32,575 nucleotides of DNA, taken from Paulinella micropora (taxonomy: Eukaryota; Cercozoa; Imbricatea; Euglyphida). Positions 1 to 13,029 of the stretch are shown in pieces. The notes under the pieces are model-generated. The model worked only from the letters and a program-made list of their open reading frames with translations. It ran no database searches and was not told the origin of the DNA. Made by a program: the position numbers and the translations under genes. The stretch lies in assembly GCA_009731375.1 (NCBI GenBank), contig BJOX01000088.1:350373-382947 (forward strand). Reading direction: 5' to 3'. Within the stretch, counting starts at the first letter, position 1; every line of letters begins with the position of its first letter.

Positions 1-13
1 AGAGAGGGGGGGG

Positions 14-85
<72 letters not shown>

Positions 86-118
86 TATGTATATATGTAT
101 ATATATATGTATATACAG
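1..118. repeat. (GA)n microsatellite followed by AT/GT-rich simple sequence
   Basis: A nearly pure GA dinucleotide array fills about bases 17-83, followed by tatgtata-type simple sequence. It lies in an intron of minus-strand paralog A, downstream of its exon at 717-660, so the remaining exons of that gene are outside the window. Confidence 0.9.
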
Positions 119-238
119 TGTTGTGGTGAGGTCGAACAAGTCAGCACAGAGGAGAAACACACACACACAAGACGCGCGCGCGCTCGTGGCAGAAGCAGCG
201 CGTGCGCATGCGGCACGTGTGTCAAGAGTGTGCGTTCA

Positions 239-430
239 TATATTGTAATGTATTGTATTGTATTGTATTGTATTGCATTTGTATTGTATTGTATTGTATT
301 GTATTGTATTGCATTGTATCGTATCGTATTATATTGTATTGTATCGTATCGTATCGTATCGTTTTGTATCGTATCGTATCGTATCGTAACGTATTGTATT
401 GTATCGTATCGTTATCGTATCGTATCGTAC
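239..430. repeat. Pentanucleotide array (GTATT/GTATC)n
   Basis: About 190 bases are built almost entirely of the pentamers gtatt and gtatc, with one gtttt, one gcatt and a few slips. The array lies in the paralog A intron after the exon ending at 660. It is absent from the otherwise matching intron of paralog B (about 4880-4920). On both sides it is bordered by copies of a gcgtcacgtgtgtcaagagt-like unit (about 210-232 and 451-475), so it grew between, or together with, a local duplication. Confidence 0.85.
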
Positions 431-499
431 ACACTGCGTCAACAGTGTGCATGCGTCACGTGTGTCAAGAGTGTGCATGTGTCACGTGTGTCATGCGCT

Positions 500-657
500 G
501 TGCTGGCCAGAGCAGCCAAGCGGCAGGCAGGCGAGGGTAAGCGCAGCACACATGGGCACACACAACAGCGCCAGGCAGGCGAGGGCAAGCGCAGCGCACG
601 CGGGCACACACCAGCATAGGGCAAGCGCAGCGCGCGCAGGCACACAGCAGACAGCAG
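500..657. repeat. Intronic GC-rich minisatellite, paralog A copy
   Basis: There are about three imperfect units sharing the core gcgagggcaagcgcagc followed by a cacacggGCACAC-like stretch. The array lies just downstream (minus strand) of the 58-nt exon of paralog A. The same array in inverted orientation lies at 4709-4860 in paralog B. The shared intronic minisatellite supports recent exchange between the two paralogs. Confidence 0.75.
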
Positions 658-659
658 AC

Positions 660-2803
<2,144 letters not shown>

Positions 2804-3601
2804 CTATGTGTAGAGAAGACAACAAATTTAGTAAAATTAGTGCCATCAATAATTCTCATGCACACACTTCGCAGTCCACTTCGCAGTCAAAAAATTTCAT
2901 ATCGAGAAGGAATACTAGGTTGTTACATACGTGGACATGTTGTCCTATCTGCTCTCAGCTGACGAAAACTTGTTTGCCAGCTAGAATCTGCAGGACTCGA
3001 GGACGCTGTCTGACTTCTTGGCTAACAGTTGGAAGAGAAAACACGCAAGAACACAAATAATAAGAGGTCACATACACTCGGGACACATGGTCAAGCACAT
3101 AAGGACATAAAGCAAAACTGTCAGCACAGACATGTCAGCAGAGGGTAGGACTGCCTGAAATGCGGTATGGTGCGGCCGGCGCGCGGTGGGTGGGCCAGAT
3201 TCACTTTTTGCGGCATTCACGCAAGCCGCTTTCGCAAGTTGCAGATCGCAGAAACTTGAGCTCCACTGGTCTCCAAAGGTCAGTCTCCAACCAAGATATG
3301 TTCACGCTGTTCTTAATGCGTTTAGAATCCTTAGAAGAAAGCTTTGACAGCAAACTTTGATGCGAAATATTTGACAGGTGCCTGGCAGTTAGCTAAAGTG
3401 GAAAGAAGGAAAAACCATCAGGCAGCTCTCAGGCAGCTTGAACAGACAGTTTTCCAACAACAGACAGTGAGACTTTACTGGCGAAGTACAGCAAGACATA
3501 TTGTTAGCGACGAGCTAGCAAGAAGACCTCGCAGTACAGCAAGACTTTTTACGTTAGCGGCGAGCTAGCACGACCCTTCAGACTATCCAAGCGTAGCAGA
3601 G
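2804..3601. promoter_or_regulatory. Intergenic region between divergent hnRNP paralogs, probably holding both promoters
   Basis: This stretch lies between the first recognised minus-strand exon (2803) and the proposed plus-strand start (3602). No coding exon is recognised apart from a presumed missing first exon of paralog A. It contains a GC-rich patch (gcggccggcgcgcggtggg, about 3172-3190) and a tandem duplication at 3481-3570. No TATA box or transcription start can be assigned. The promoter role is inferred only from gene geometry. Confidence 0.4.
3481..3570. repeat. Tandem duplication with a 50-bp period
   Basis: Units at 3481-3520 and 3531-3570 share gtacagcaagac, gttagcg and gcgagctagca with few changes. 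It lies just upstream of the proposed start exon of paralog B. Confidence 0.7.
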
Positions 3602-5133
3602 ATGTCCACGTAGCACTCCTCATCTTTGATTTATTTTTTAGTTTTGTATTATTAGTTTTATTACTTTATTATTTTCAATCCTCTATATCCTCATTGATCC
3701 GCTGGTGATGCGTTTTCTTCTTGCTTGTCGCGTGTCCTTGTTCTTTTGCTTGTCTTGCTTTCTTAAACTTCGTTTTCTGCTGCTGGTTTTTGTTGTTGTT
3801 GTTGTTGTTGTTGTTTTCTTTTTGTTGTTGTTGTTGGTGTGACTGGCGTTCACTGGTCTCCCTTACTCTCTTCCTAGCCTTACAAATCGCATGCGTTTGT
3901 AGAGAAGGCGAGAAGTCCGATGCCCCTTACTCTGGGCCCGCCCCGAGCTCCTCTAAAATCTTCGTCGGTAGACCTCTCAACCTGACAAGCATAACCAAAA
4001 TTCGTAAACGAATGGTAGTCCTGACAGTAACTAAACAACGAACCCCATGAAAACCTGATCATATCGCCACAAGGAGCACCCCACCCACCCACCGCCTGAA
4101 TGATGACAATGCATACTTTTCCTAGGGGGTTTGTCCTGGGACACCTCGGACATTACTTTCTCCAACTACTTCAGCAAATGGGGTGAAATCAAGGATTCCG
4201 TCGTCATGAAGGACCCCAACGGTGAGGGCCCTTCCTATTATTAGTTTTTTTTTTGTGTTGGCACTTTCGTTTCTTCGGTTGACTGAACTGGGGGCCTGTT
4301 GATATTTGTCCGTGCCTCTGTATGTCCCAGGTGGCTCTCGGGGTTTCGGTTTCGTGACGTACGCCAATCCCGAGTCTGCGGGCAAGGTGCTCAAGGACAA
4401 GGCTAACCTGGAACTAGACGGTATAGCGTCCCCCACTCGTCTATATCTTCTCTCTCTCTAATCTTTTTCTCTCTCTCACTCTCTTCTCCTCTCCTCTCTT
4501 CTTTCTCTATCTCTCTCTCGTCTCCTTTCCCCTCCCTCGCTCGCTTGCTTGCTTCTATAACGCACTGACGCTGCGTGCATGTAGAGAGGAGAGGTAGTGT
4601 CAGCTGCGATGCGTGGTTGATGTGTTGTGTTATACGGGTGGTGTGTGCAGGGCGCAAGATTGAGTGCAAGCTGGCGGTGCCGCGTGATCAGATGGGCCCG
4701 GGCGGCAGGTCTGCTGTGTGTGCTGCGCGCGCTGTGCTTGCCCTCTGCTGGTGTGTGCCCGCGTGCGCTGCGCTTTGTCCTCGCCTGCCTGGCGCTGTTG
4801 TGTGTGCCCGTGTGTGCTGCGCTTGCCCTCGCCTGCCTGCCGCTTGGCTGCTCTGGCCAGCACAGCGCATGACACGTGACATATGCACACTCTTGACATG
4901 ACGCATGCACACGTACTGCTTCTGCCACCGCCGAGCGCGCGCGCGCCTTGTGTGTTTCTCCTCTGTGCTTGACTTTTTGTCGACCCCACCACGACAAAAA
5001 TAAAGATGTACACCTCTTTTCTTTCTCTCTCTCCCTCTCTCTCTCTGTGGTTGGCGGAGTAGCATAACACGGACCAAGAAGATCTTCGTGGGGGGGCTGC
5101 ACGACCTGAACGAGGAGCAGTTCAGGTGCCCCT

Positions 5134-5165
<32 letters not shown>

Positions 5166-5838
5166 ATATATATATGACGATGATGATTGATGGTGGTAGT
5201 GGTAATAATGATGTGTGCATTCGCGCAGGGAGTACTTCGAGAAGTTCGGCACTGTGACTGACTGCATCATCATGACCTATCCGGAGAGCGGCCGCTCACG
5301 AGGCTTCGGCTTCATCACCTACGGTCCCTGCCTGCTTTCCTAGCCTTGTGGCTCTCTTACCTTGCCTCGTCCTTTCAGCTTTAGCTTGCCGCGTGCTCTC
5401 TGCTCAGCTTGTTTCATGCTCTCTCTGCTTAGCTTGCCGCGTGCTCTCTGCTTTGTTACTCAGGCTCTCTACTTAGCTTACCTCAGCTCTTTCTGCATAT
5501 AGTTACCTTTTTTTGTTTTTTCATCTCCATGGGTCCCTGCTCATTTTGTTTGCACGGGAATGCTCCGATCATGTCCACCACATGCGCTATTTCCGTCCTT
5601 TCGTCCACAATGCGGTTTGTCGTGTTGCTCATCATTAGTTTGTATGTACATATGTATCCATGCTCACTCGCTGCTACCCTGGCGAATCTCTTAGTATTGT
5701 AATTTATAGTCTTGAAGTGTTTTGCTTGTCTTGTATTGTAATGTGTTTTGTGTTAGACAATGAGGACTCGGTGACGGCGGTGCTGGGACAGGAACACCAG
5801 GTGCTGGGCAGAACAGTTGAGGTAGCCTTCCCTCGCAG

Positions 5839-5875
<37 letters not shown>

Positions 5876-6295
5876 TCTCTCAGTTGAGGTAGCCTCCCCC
5901 GCGCGTCCAGCTCTCTCTATCTCTCTATCTCTCTCTCTCTCTCTCCCCCCCCCCCCCCCCCCCCCCCNNNNNNNNNNTATAATATATATCTTGACCGGTT
6001 CAGTGCAAGGCGGCCGTTCCCAAGAAGCGTGGCTTCGGCGGGCCCGGTCGCGGTGGCTTTGGAGGACGAGGTTTCGGCGGCGGAGGACCGGGCAACGGAG
6101 GCTACGACGACTACGGAGGCAGAGGGGGTTATGGCCGCGGCTATGGGCCGCCCCCGAGGCGCGGTGGGTACGGCGGAGGTGGGTACGGGCGGGATGGGTA
6201 TGGCGGCGGCGGAGGCTACGGGTACGGCGGACCACCCACACGCGGCTACGAAGGCTACGGCTACGACCAGGCACCCGACTACGGTCCGCCGCCTG

Positions 6296-6375
<80 letters not shown>

Positions 6376-6918
6376 NNNNNNNNNNCCCCCCCCCCCCCCC
6401 CCAAAAAAAAAAGCACACACAAACTTCACAGCTCAGCCATCCGCACTCCGTATCTCTCGGTTGTGTTTTGTGATATGCAATCCCATGCGTCGTGGCTGCA
6501 CGGTCGAGATGATCCGAGCATCAACTGGAGAGAGGGCACAGAGTTGTTTCTGGGTTGGTTAGGTTATGGCGGCCCCCCACCCGCGTCAGGCTACGAAGGG
6601 TACGGTGGCGGCGCGGCGCCTCCAGGTCAGCAGCATCTCTATCTTATCTATATATCTACCCCCTACTTGTCTTCATCCTCTTCCCATCCCAAAATCCCCC
6701 CTAATTTATCCACCGTGCTCGCGGTAGGTGCGGAGGGTGCGTACGGCGCCAACGGGCAGTACGCTCAGCCTCAGCCGGGCGGCGGCTACGCGGGGTACTC
6801 TGGCTACGGAGCGGATAACCGCGCCTACACAGGCTACGGCGCCGCACCGGCCGCTGCGGCAGGTGGCACCACCAGCCGGGGGTCACGAAGCTACCACCCG
6901 TACGGCCGCGGCAAGTGA
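3602..6918 (+). CDS. Two-RRM, Gly/Tyr-rich hnRNP A/B-like RNA-binding protein, paralog B
   Basis: Eleven exons: 3602-3609 (tentative), 3903-3967, 4126-4221, 4331-4420, 4651-4708, 5063-5125, 5229-5323, 5757-5821, 6004-6283, 6563-6625, 6728-6918. Phases match throughout; the sum is 1074 nt, giving 357 residues and a TGA stop. RRM1 spans about residues 21-95 (KIFVGG, SRGFGFVTY) and RRM2 about 111-180 (KKIFVGG, SRGFGFITY). A Gly/Tyr/Arg-rich low-complexity tail follows, with YG repeats, ending SYHPYGRGK, like the PY-type nuclear import signals of hnRNP proteins and the HPY end of DAZAP1. This architecture means single-stranded RNA binding, nuclear-cytoplasmic shuttling and splicing or translation control. 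The start exon (Met-Ser-Thr) is the weakest part: its donor GTAGCA is poor, but it supplies exactly the needed phase. Two introns begin GTCC. Closest family (hnRNP A/B, Musashi or DAZAP1) cannot be settled by eye. Confidence 0.85.
4709..4862. repeat. Intronic GC-rich minisatellite, paralog B copy
   Basis: This is an inverted counterpart of the array at 500-657: repeated gctgcgcttgccctcgcctgc with gtgtgtgcccg spacers. It lies immediately after the donor at 4709 in the intron following the 58-nt exon. The intron on to about 4990 also matches paralog A. Confidence 0.75.
5814..5895 (+). repeat. Duplicated exon-end/5' splice-site sequence
   Basis: The 15-mer cagttgaggtagcct occurs at 5814-5828 and at 5881-5895. 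It covers the last exon bases GAG and the GTAGCC donor of the 5757-5821 exon. Both are followed by c-rich sequence and cagctctctct. This looks like a 67-bp duplication that created a second usable donor. Using the second would add 67 nt and shift the frame. Confidence 0.65.
5921..5990. repeat. (CT)n, poly-C and 10-N gap in intron
   Basis: Ctctctat and ctctct repeats pass into about 22 C, then ten N (5968-5977) and tatata. This lies in the intron before the Gly-rich exon at 6004 and forms its pyrimidine tract. Confidence 0.8.
6299..6412. repeat. (CT)n, 10-N gap and poly-C in intron
   Basis: About 76 bases of pure ctct, ten N (6376-6385), 17 C and ten A lie in the intron between the exons ending at 6283 and starting at 6563. 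Frames that translate through this are repeat artefacts. Confidence 0.85.
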
Positions 6919-8053
6919 GCGTGACGCGTCAGCGATCCCAGCCTTGTACAGAATCACTGTGAAAGACTCCTCCCACACAAGACTGAGTCGGTGGATGAAA
7001 GATCATGTTCTAATGTCGCTACCCTGTCCATTTTTGATATTTATGGTTTACTTGAGCGAGGTATCATGAACAAAATCAATCTCATTCTTACATTAATCAT
7101 TTATATACCTAGAATCCTAGCATACAGTAAGAAACTTCGGGATTCCGTTTCATACGGTCGGTCTTGAAAGAAAAATGTTTTTATTAAATTTTTCATGTAT
7201 TCAATACTAATATAGTAGTGAGAACTTCTCTGAATCAGTGAATTGAGGCTAGCAATAGCGTAGCTTAATCATCACGATCTGTACAGAAATTACTGCAGCA
7301 ATAATGCACTTCAATGATAGAATATCATAGTAATTACTTTGCATGTAACTCTTTACAGTTCACGATCCACTTAACTATTAATATCTAGTAGCGAGTGTGC
7401 AGTAAGTTTCTATACAATTCTTCAGTAGATATAATAGAATAAACGCTTATTAAAGAACATTGTGGCTGACGCGGTAAGAACAGGTGAAATACCAGTAAAT
7501 TGCAGAGCGGTCACTTCGTTTATTTACGTAATTTCGTATCCGTTGCAGATTTTGGTGCAACTTACGATCTAGTGTGAATAGTAGATTGTTAGTCTTCAGT
7601 TGTGATGGCAAAGCCTGCTTTTGTTTCAAGACTGTCTACCAGGCTGAACAGTCATTAAACTGGTAGTGTCGGGTTTGTCAACTCAAGTTGAAATAGCATT
7701 CAACTCTGAAGGCTAGACGGAAATGACTAGGACTGATGTAACGGTTTGACTAAAAGAGTTTGAAATCAAACTTTTTTTTTTTGGAAGTTTTCTTTGTCCA
7801 ATGTCGACTGTGGTAGGAGTTTGGATACAACCCAAAATGTGTTAGAAAGTTACTTAATTACGGACGGTTTCAAGTCACCTACCGTCAGTAATCCTACTCT
7901 TAAATATATAATCATCTGAGATCGGTACTACCTATCAACAGACTCTGATATATATATTAACTAATATCTCTGTCATCATACCGTCATATATTAATAATAT
8001 ATAGTTGCCGGTATTTAACCTGTTTGACCAATACTACACTAGTAACTTGATAT
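6919..8053. other. AT-rich intergenic region, no gene seen
   Basis: This presumably begins with the 3' untranslated region of paralog B. A tttttattaaatttttc stretch (about 7180-7195) could include an ATTAAA-type signal but no canonical AATAAA is close to the stop. I see no open frame, RNA gene or long repeat that I can support. Confidence 0.5.
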
Positions 8054-8137
8054 AATGATCCGGAACTCACAATAGACCGCGTCACACAGGCTGCTGTAAC
8101 AAAGCTTTAATGACGCGCCAAACCAACAGCAGAGAGC
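8054..8137. repeat. Dispersed direct repeat, copy 1
   Basis: The first 30 bases (aatgatccggaactcacaat, then agaccgcgtc) are identical to 9547-9576. Both copies then carry aacaaagc, tttaat, acgc and ccaaaccaacag in the same order. The element is not identified; the 1.49-kb spacing and shared orientation would fit two LTR ends or two insertions of one family. Confidence 0.7.
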
Positions 8138-9546
8138 GCGCAGAGTAATATGACTGGCCGGATATAAGTAATGGCTCTCATATGTAAGTTCTCCTGAGGG
8201 CGAGTGGTCGTTAGCATAATAAACATAGATCCGTTGTCATATGTAGGTTTTAGTTGTTGTTAGAACCCCCATCAACTTCGCAGCAGGTAAACTCATTCCA
8301 AGATTTTGAAGTGCTGTTTGCACAGAATTCAATGTTTTTATTGGGAAAGTGTAGCCGGAGGTTAGTTTTTCAATGTATTAAAGGTATTGCTGTGTTCCAG
8401 AGTATGTTCTGAATTTTGACAACTAATTTTCGACCTATGTTCAAAGTTCATAGTTTTCATTTTCCACCGTACTCCTCTGCAAAAACCCTTAGGCAGGATT
8501 ACTCAACATAACATGTGAATTCATTTGTGCACTTGTGTGCATAAAAATGAGTGCAGAGTGCATCATGCAAACAGCATTTTTCAGTTAAAAACACCATACT
8601 TTCTATGTCCTGAAATCTGAACTTTGGAGTCGACAAAAAGGATTTCAAGAACTGAGCTACACCTTTTTTCTAAAACAAACACTTGTGTCATGCTTGCTTT
8701 TGCTTGAAACGATGTGGTTTGAACATTTACCTGCTTTGAAGTACTTGACCTCCGACATGATTTTGGTGGCGCCGGCCAGTGAAATTTCTGTGGCAATATT
8801 TGACAAGACCATGCCAATTCCCGGAGAGGAAACCAGAAAAATTTCCAAAAAATATTTGAACAGACAGGCCTATCGACATACGTAGCCTTTGAAGTGAAGG
8901 CCGCACTAATTTTTTTTTTATTTGACTGCTTTTGCGGGGTCGAGATTGGTAAAAGTCATGGCTAGAGAGGGTTTTGTGTTTTTTTTCTGTGTATTTCTCA
9001 TGCATACTTTCACGTCCCGTGATCTTGTACAGTCTTTCCAAACGTTGTGCACATGCTGTCTGCAAAATGGTGTGTTGTAAACTTATCTGTAGCATGTGTT
9101 GTTCTTTCTTCCCTGAAGCCCTTTTTTGCACCTGTCTTGTATCACTCCTATATGTGTTGTATGTGCTTTTCTGGGAATGTAATGTGCTGAATCTATTCAC
9201 AATCACATGGTCTTTGTTTTGCATATGTTCAACTACTGCTCCTTTCTTTGTAACCCTGTTGTTGGTGATCTGTTCTGGGCTGCAGACAGGCTAAAAAAAT
9301 CGTGGGTGAGATCTTTAAAGATTTTCAAAAAAATTTCTGCACTTTCTGTACAAAATGCTTTTATTAAATAGTCTCTTTGATTTCCTTCACTTTCTGTACT
9401 TGTGCCGGCCTTGTATTTAAATATAAAAATTTCTGAGTGAGGACCTTATGCCCTACTTTTGCTGATTTTGGCCGGTTTGTTTGCAGGCTTAAGGTTACCT
9501 TTTTGTAAAAAAAACTTTGTATATTTACTTATAAGCATGCATACTG
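8138..9546. other. Unassigned sequence between two dispersed repeats
   Basis: Open frames of 60-165 codons occur on both strands at 8581-9294, but none shows recognisable motifs and their composition (T-rich plus strand) does not look coding. This could be the body of a small non-autonomous element bounded by the repeats at 8054 and 9547. Confidence 0.3.
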
Positions 9547-9625
9547 AATGATCCGGAACTCACAATAGACCGCGTCTGCAGTAGTTTGAACAAAGCCGCT
9601 TTAATAACGCCAAACCAACAGAGAG
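9547..9625. repeat. Dispersed direct repeat, copy 2
   Basis: This is the second copy of the repeat at 8054-8137. Thirty bases are identical at the left end, followed by a diverged middle and a shared ccaaaccaacag end. Confidence 0.7.
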
Positions 9626-11476
9626 TGTGTATACACCCCTGTGCTGCCACATGTACAGCTGAAAACGTACAAAAAGGTTTTCAATAAGCTCCCTTGGGAT
9701 CAGCCCAATGGGTCACTGTTCCCCTTTTCTCAAAAATGTTCTCTCCCAACTCAAAAAACGAACGTAGCCTTTCCTTTTTGAGTGTGGTGGGTGTGTTTGT
9801 GAGTGTTGTCGTGTATGTGTGTGCGTGTGTGTGTACCGAGTGCTGTGCCGGGAAGGTGGACCCTTCATAGACTTGTTGTTGTTGCCTTGGGAGCTGCTCA
9901 GTATCCGAGTTCTTGTCCTTGCTGACCTATTCATCACCACACCACACGTTTATAGTGCTTGAGTGTGATGAGTGGTGTGTGTTTTGTTTGTTTCTCACGA
10001 AACTTCAATAAAAATCGTCCCAAAAACACCCTCCGTTTTGGCTTTCCTGTGTTTGTTTTGCACTTAATTCCCTTGGCCTATGTCTTGTCTGACTGGCCTA
10101 CCACCCCCCTTAAGAGATGCGGGCCACCACGTTTGGTGTAGGATGTATGTAGTTTGTGCAAACAGGTTTTATGCTAATGGAATAGGTTTCTGTTTATGTC
10201 TCGTTTGTGTCTGTTTCCTTCAGCCTCCTGACACTTCCTTACGTTTTCCTTACGTTTGTGTGAAGCTAACCACGTGTACATGTGGCTATACAGACTGGAG
10301 TCTGAGTGAGTTATTGGTTGTTGTTCTCCTCGTAAGGAGGATGTATGGGGATAAGTGTAGGAATGCCCCCAGGGAACAGACTGTATGTCTTTTTACTTCC
10401 TGTGGTGTGCTGGTAAGGACTCCTCTGACTCGACAATATGTCGACGATCAATCCAGTGAACACTATTGTGTTATTACACCACTGGAGACACACTTCGTGA
10501 CCCCACAATCACCAAACACGCGATCGTTAGTGTCAGAGTCGTACACCGTGGCAACGACTGTTTTGCCGTGCCGCTGTTTGGGCCTCTGTGCAAAGTTTCA
10601 CTGTTGTTTTTGTGCACTGCACACTCCTCACACCTCCCCAGCTCCTTTTCTACACTCCACCACTACCTTTCCTTCTTCTTTCGCTTGGGGAAGTGGCTTT
10701 TTTCAAATTGCTTGAATGGATTTGGATTATAGAAAATTTTAGGCTGGGACTCCACTATTGTCGGTTAAAATCAAAGTTGAAGATATTATTCAATGCAAGC
10801 CGTGATCTACATCCACTCTATCCAAGCACTCTGAGAATAACCTAATCTTCCTCCTCTTCAAAAGAGAGGAAACCCGCCAGTATGGTGGGAAAATGTAGGA
10901 GACTGTCAGAGCCAAGCAATAAAAAGAAAACAGAGAGCCATTTCCTAATGTCCGCCCTAACGATAATATTATCCTGCCGCGTAAAAGGTAGTACTGTGAC
11001 CGGTTACTTGTCTTAATATTATCGTTTTCAACCGGCTCAAAGTATATATATGAAAACGGGTATAACCATATCTTGACTAGATATAGATCATCTATACATC
11101 ACCGTCACTGACGGTGACGGTGTGCATAGGGGTATAAGAAAAGGTCACGCGTAATTATATACCTATCAGTCTGCGCCTACATGATGACGGGTACTTGTAT
11201 ACTATTAATATCGGGCGCCGGCTGGGGGCGGCGGATCGAAATGTTGCGGGCGAATGGCCCAACTTGAAGTCACTCAAAATCTTACGCAGTGTAAGTGTTC
11301 GGTTGGCGAATGGCCCAACTGGGCTTGAAATATGAAGTTGCTTAATACACTGAAGTTAATCCGATCCCTACGAGTACGGCGACGACCCGGCCGTCACTGA
11401 GGTTCGTATTTGCATTCTAACCCGAGATTGGTCAAGTCACCTTCGACTTTCGCGCATAGGGGTGAGCGCGCTCGCC
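9626..11476. other. Unassigned region with short internal repeats
   Basis: A 211-codon open frame at 10080-10715 has no recognisable motif and a Cys/Val/Leu/Phe-rich composition typical of chance T-rich translation, so I do not call it a gene. Noted structure: a GT tract near 9810-9835; a cttcaataaaaatcg poly(A)-like signal near 10003; an inverted repeat accgtca-c-tgacggt near 11101-11116; and a repeated gcgaatggcccaact at about 11250 and 11305. Retroelement remnants are likely because the copia insertion lies next door. Confidence 0.35.
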
Positions 11477-11579
11477 GGGGGGGGGGGGGGGGGGGGGGGG
11501 GNNNNNNNNNNNNNNNNNNNNNNNNNNNNNNNNNNNNNNNNNNNNNNNNNNNNNNNNNNNNNNNNNNNNNNNNNNNNNN

Positions 11580-11624
<45 letters not shown>
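11477..11624. other. Poly-G tracts around a 78-N assembly gap
   Basis: About 25 G, 78 N (11502-11579) and about 45 G lie just left of the copia insertion. True sequence here is unknown. The G runs may be artefactual. Confidence 0.85.
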
Positions 11625-11635
<11 letters not shown>

Positions 11636-11643
11636 ATTATGCC

Positions 11644-11648
11644 GGCCC
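11644..11648. other. Target-site duplication, left copy (GGCCC)
   Basis: The five bases ggccc directly precede the left LTR and are repeated directly after the right LTR at 19539-19543. A 5-bp duplication is the usual size for Ty1/copia integration. Confidence 0.8.
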
Positions 11649-11979
11649 CGTTAATTAGGTAATTACCCGGTCACTCACCTAATACCTTTACACTCCGATT
11701 TGCTGGGAGACTCCGTTAGAAGCCACGATGCCAATCGACACTTTTAATCCGCAAGTATATAACAGAACTGACAAACTCAAAGGTAATAATGAAACTGAAA
11801 TAAAGTCCGCACGACTTTAATTATTACACAATTGTTATTGTCCAATCCTGAATGCCAATATAGACCGTTACGTCCGTTACCCTTATTGACTAGAACTATA
11901 CGGTCATTCGAATTAAAGAATAAATTACTTACCAGTCACAAAGTAATCACTAATAGTAAACGTAATTATCCTACCAACG
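11649..11979 (-). repeat. 3' LTR of copia element
   Basis: 331 bp, aligning without gaps to 19208-19538 with 12 mismatches, most of them transitions. On the element strand it begins CGTTGGTAGG and should end AACG; here the end reads CCTAATTAACG. The termini are short inverted repeats but lack the usual TG...CA ends. Confidence 0.9.
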
Positions 11980-11988
11980 CTCCCCTTA
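11980..11988 (-). other. Polypurine tract
   Basis: On the element strand aaggggag sits immediately before the 3' LTR, the position from which plus-strand DNA synthesis is primed. Short but correctly placed. Confidence 0.6.
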
Positions 11989-12564
11989 GTTCTATGTGGG
12001 TATGCAAATTACCAATCAATACATCTACGATTAACAACTATTCCAATGCGATAATGGCCTCCATTTCAAGTTAGTACTGAAATGATGTTAGGTCACAAAA
12101 CTGATAAATTGCCTTCCATTCCAGTCCAACCGCCTTTGTTTCGTTACCACAATGGCATCTCGATGTTACGATTAAAACATCAGCAGTAGGTCTTTCAAGT
12201 ATGACCAATGGCATATTAGTACGTAAACTGAATTACATCACCGACTCATTGAGTCCAATATAATTAGTTGAATTCTGCCATCCCGCCAATCATTATGATA
12301 AAATTACGCGACGTACAGTCGGCTCCGATGACTGATGTCCTCTTCCCGCTCTCGTCGCAATACCATCGATGGTGGTGCAAACCACGCGCCTCGCATTCGT
12401 GCTCGACTTTCAAGTCCACGGGAACATCTTCTCAATGCGCTCGACTACCTGCGCAAAACACTTCCTGCCCACTCCAAAGAGAGAAAACTCACAACAGAAC
12501 AACATAAATCGACTTTGCGTAAATTTGCGTACTTAGCGTGAGTTTGCAGACTTGAGATATAAAC
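11989..12564. other. Non-coding 3' region of copia element
   Basis: About 575 bases lie between the RNase H stop and the purine tract. No conserved frame is seen; plus-strand open frames at 12268-12541 have no supporting motif. Confidence 0.5.
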
Positions 12565-13029
12565 TCATGGATCAAGTTTTACCATAAACTTACTAACGTC
12601 GAGATACTCAAATTGATCTTTAGGAACATGTTTAGTTAGTACGTCTGCAATTTGTTTCTTTGTTCCTACCTTTACAAATTTAATCTCATTGTCTCTCTGT
12701 GCGTGATGAATGAAATGAAGTTCTAGGGGTAAGTGTTTAGTACGTGGTCCCGACATTCCCCTTTCTGCTGCTAAGATAGTCTGTGCATTATCTTCATAAA
12801 GCTCTATCGGTCCTTTCTGTACTATATCTAATTCTTCCGTGATATGTCGGATAGCCAATCCATTCCGTATACACTCTGCTGCTGCAAAAATTTCAGCGTC
12901 ATTAGAACTAAGTGCAATCCTAGTCTGTCGCTTTGACAACCAAGCTACCGGGTCTCCTCCCCAAAACACTACATATCCTGTACGTGACTTTCCGGTTTTC
13001 TCACAGACCTTATGTGCTGCATCGGCCAC
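12565..13029 (-). pseudogene. Copia RNase H domain
   Basis: An open stretch ending in TGA, with the copia RNase H pattern: GYVVFWGG, then AWLSKRQTRIALSSNDAEIF (the SS-x-x-EAE block), YEDNAQTIL (active-site Asp), and a TKH...HFIHH...IADVLTKHVP end block. It degrades the RNA strand of the RNA:DNA hybrid during reverse transcription. It continues the reverse transcriptase frame only through a frameshift near 13030-13060, so the original polyprotein is broken here. Confidence 0.88.

Noticed and set aside
95-619. Open frames through the pentanucleotide array and minisatellite (YCIVLYCI repeats)
   Set aside because: Simple-sequence translation within an intron; the matching intron of the paralog is clearly non-coding.
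4476-5273. 265-codon minus-strand frame opposite paralog B
   Set aside because: Passes through introns, CT repeats and the reverse complement of verified exons; a shadow.
8727-9224. 165-codon minus-strand frame
   Set aside because: No recognisable motif, poly-Lys stretch from a T run, and overlapping frames of similar length on both strands.
10080-10715. 211-codon plus-strand frame
   Set aside because: T-rich Cys/Phe/Val/Leu composition, no motif and no homologous pattern; likely chance.
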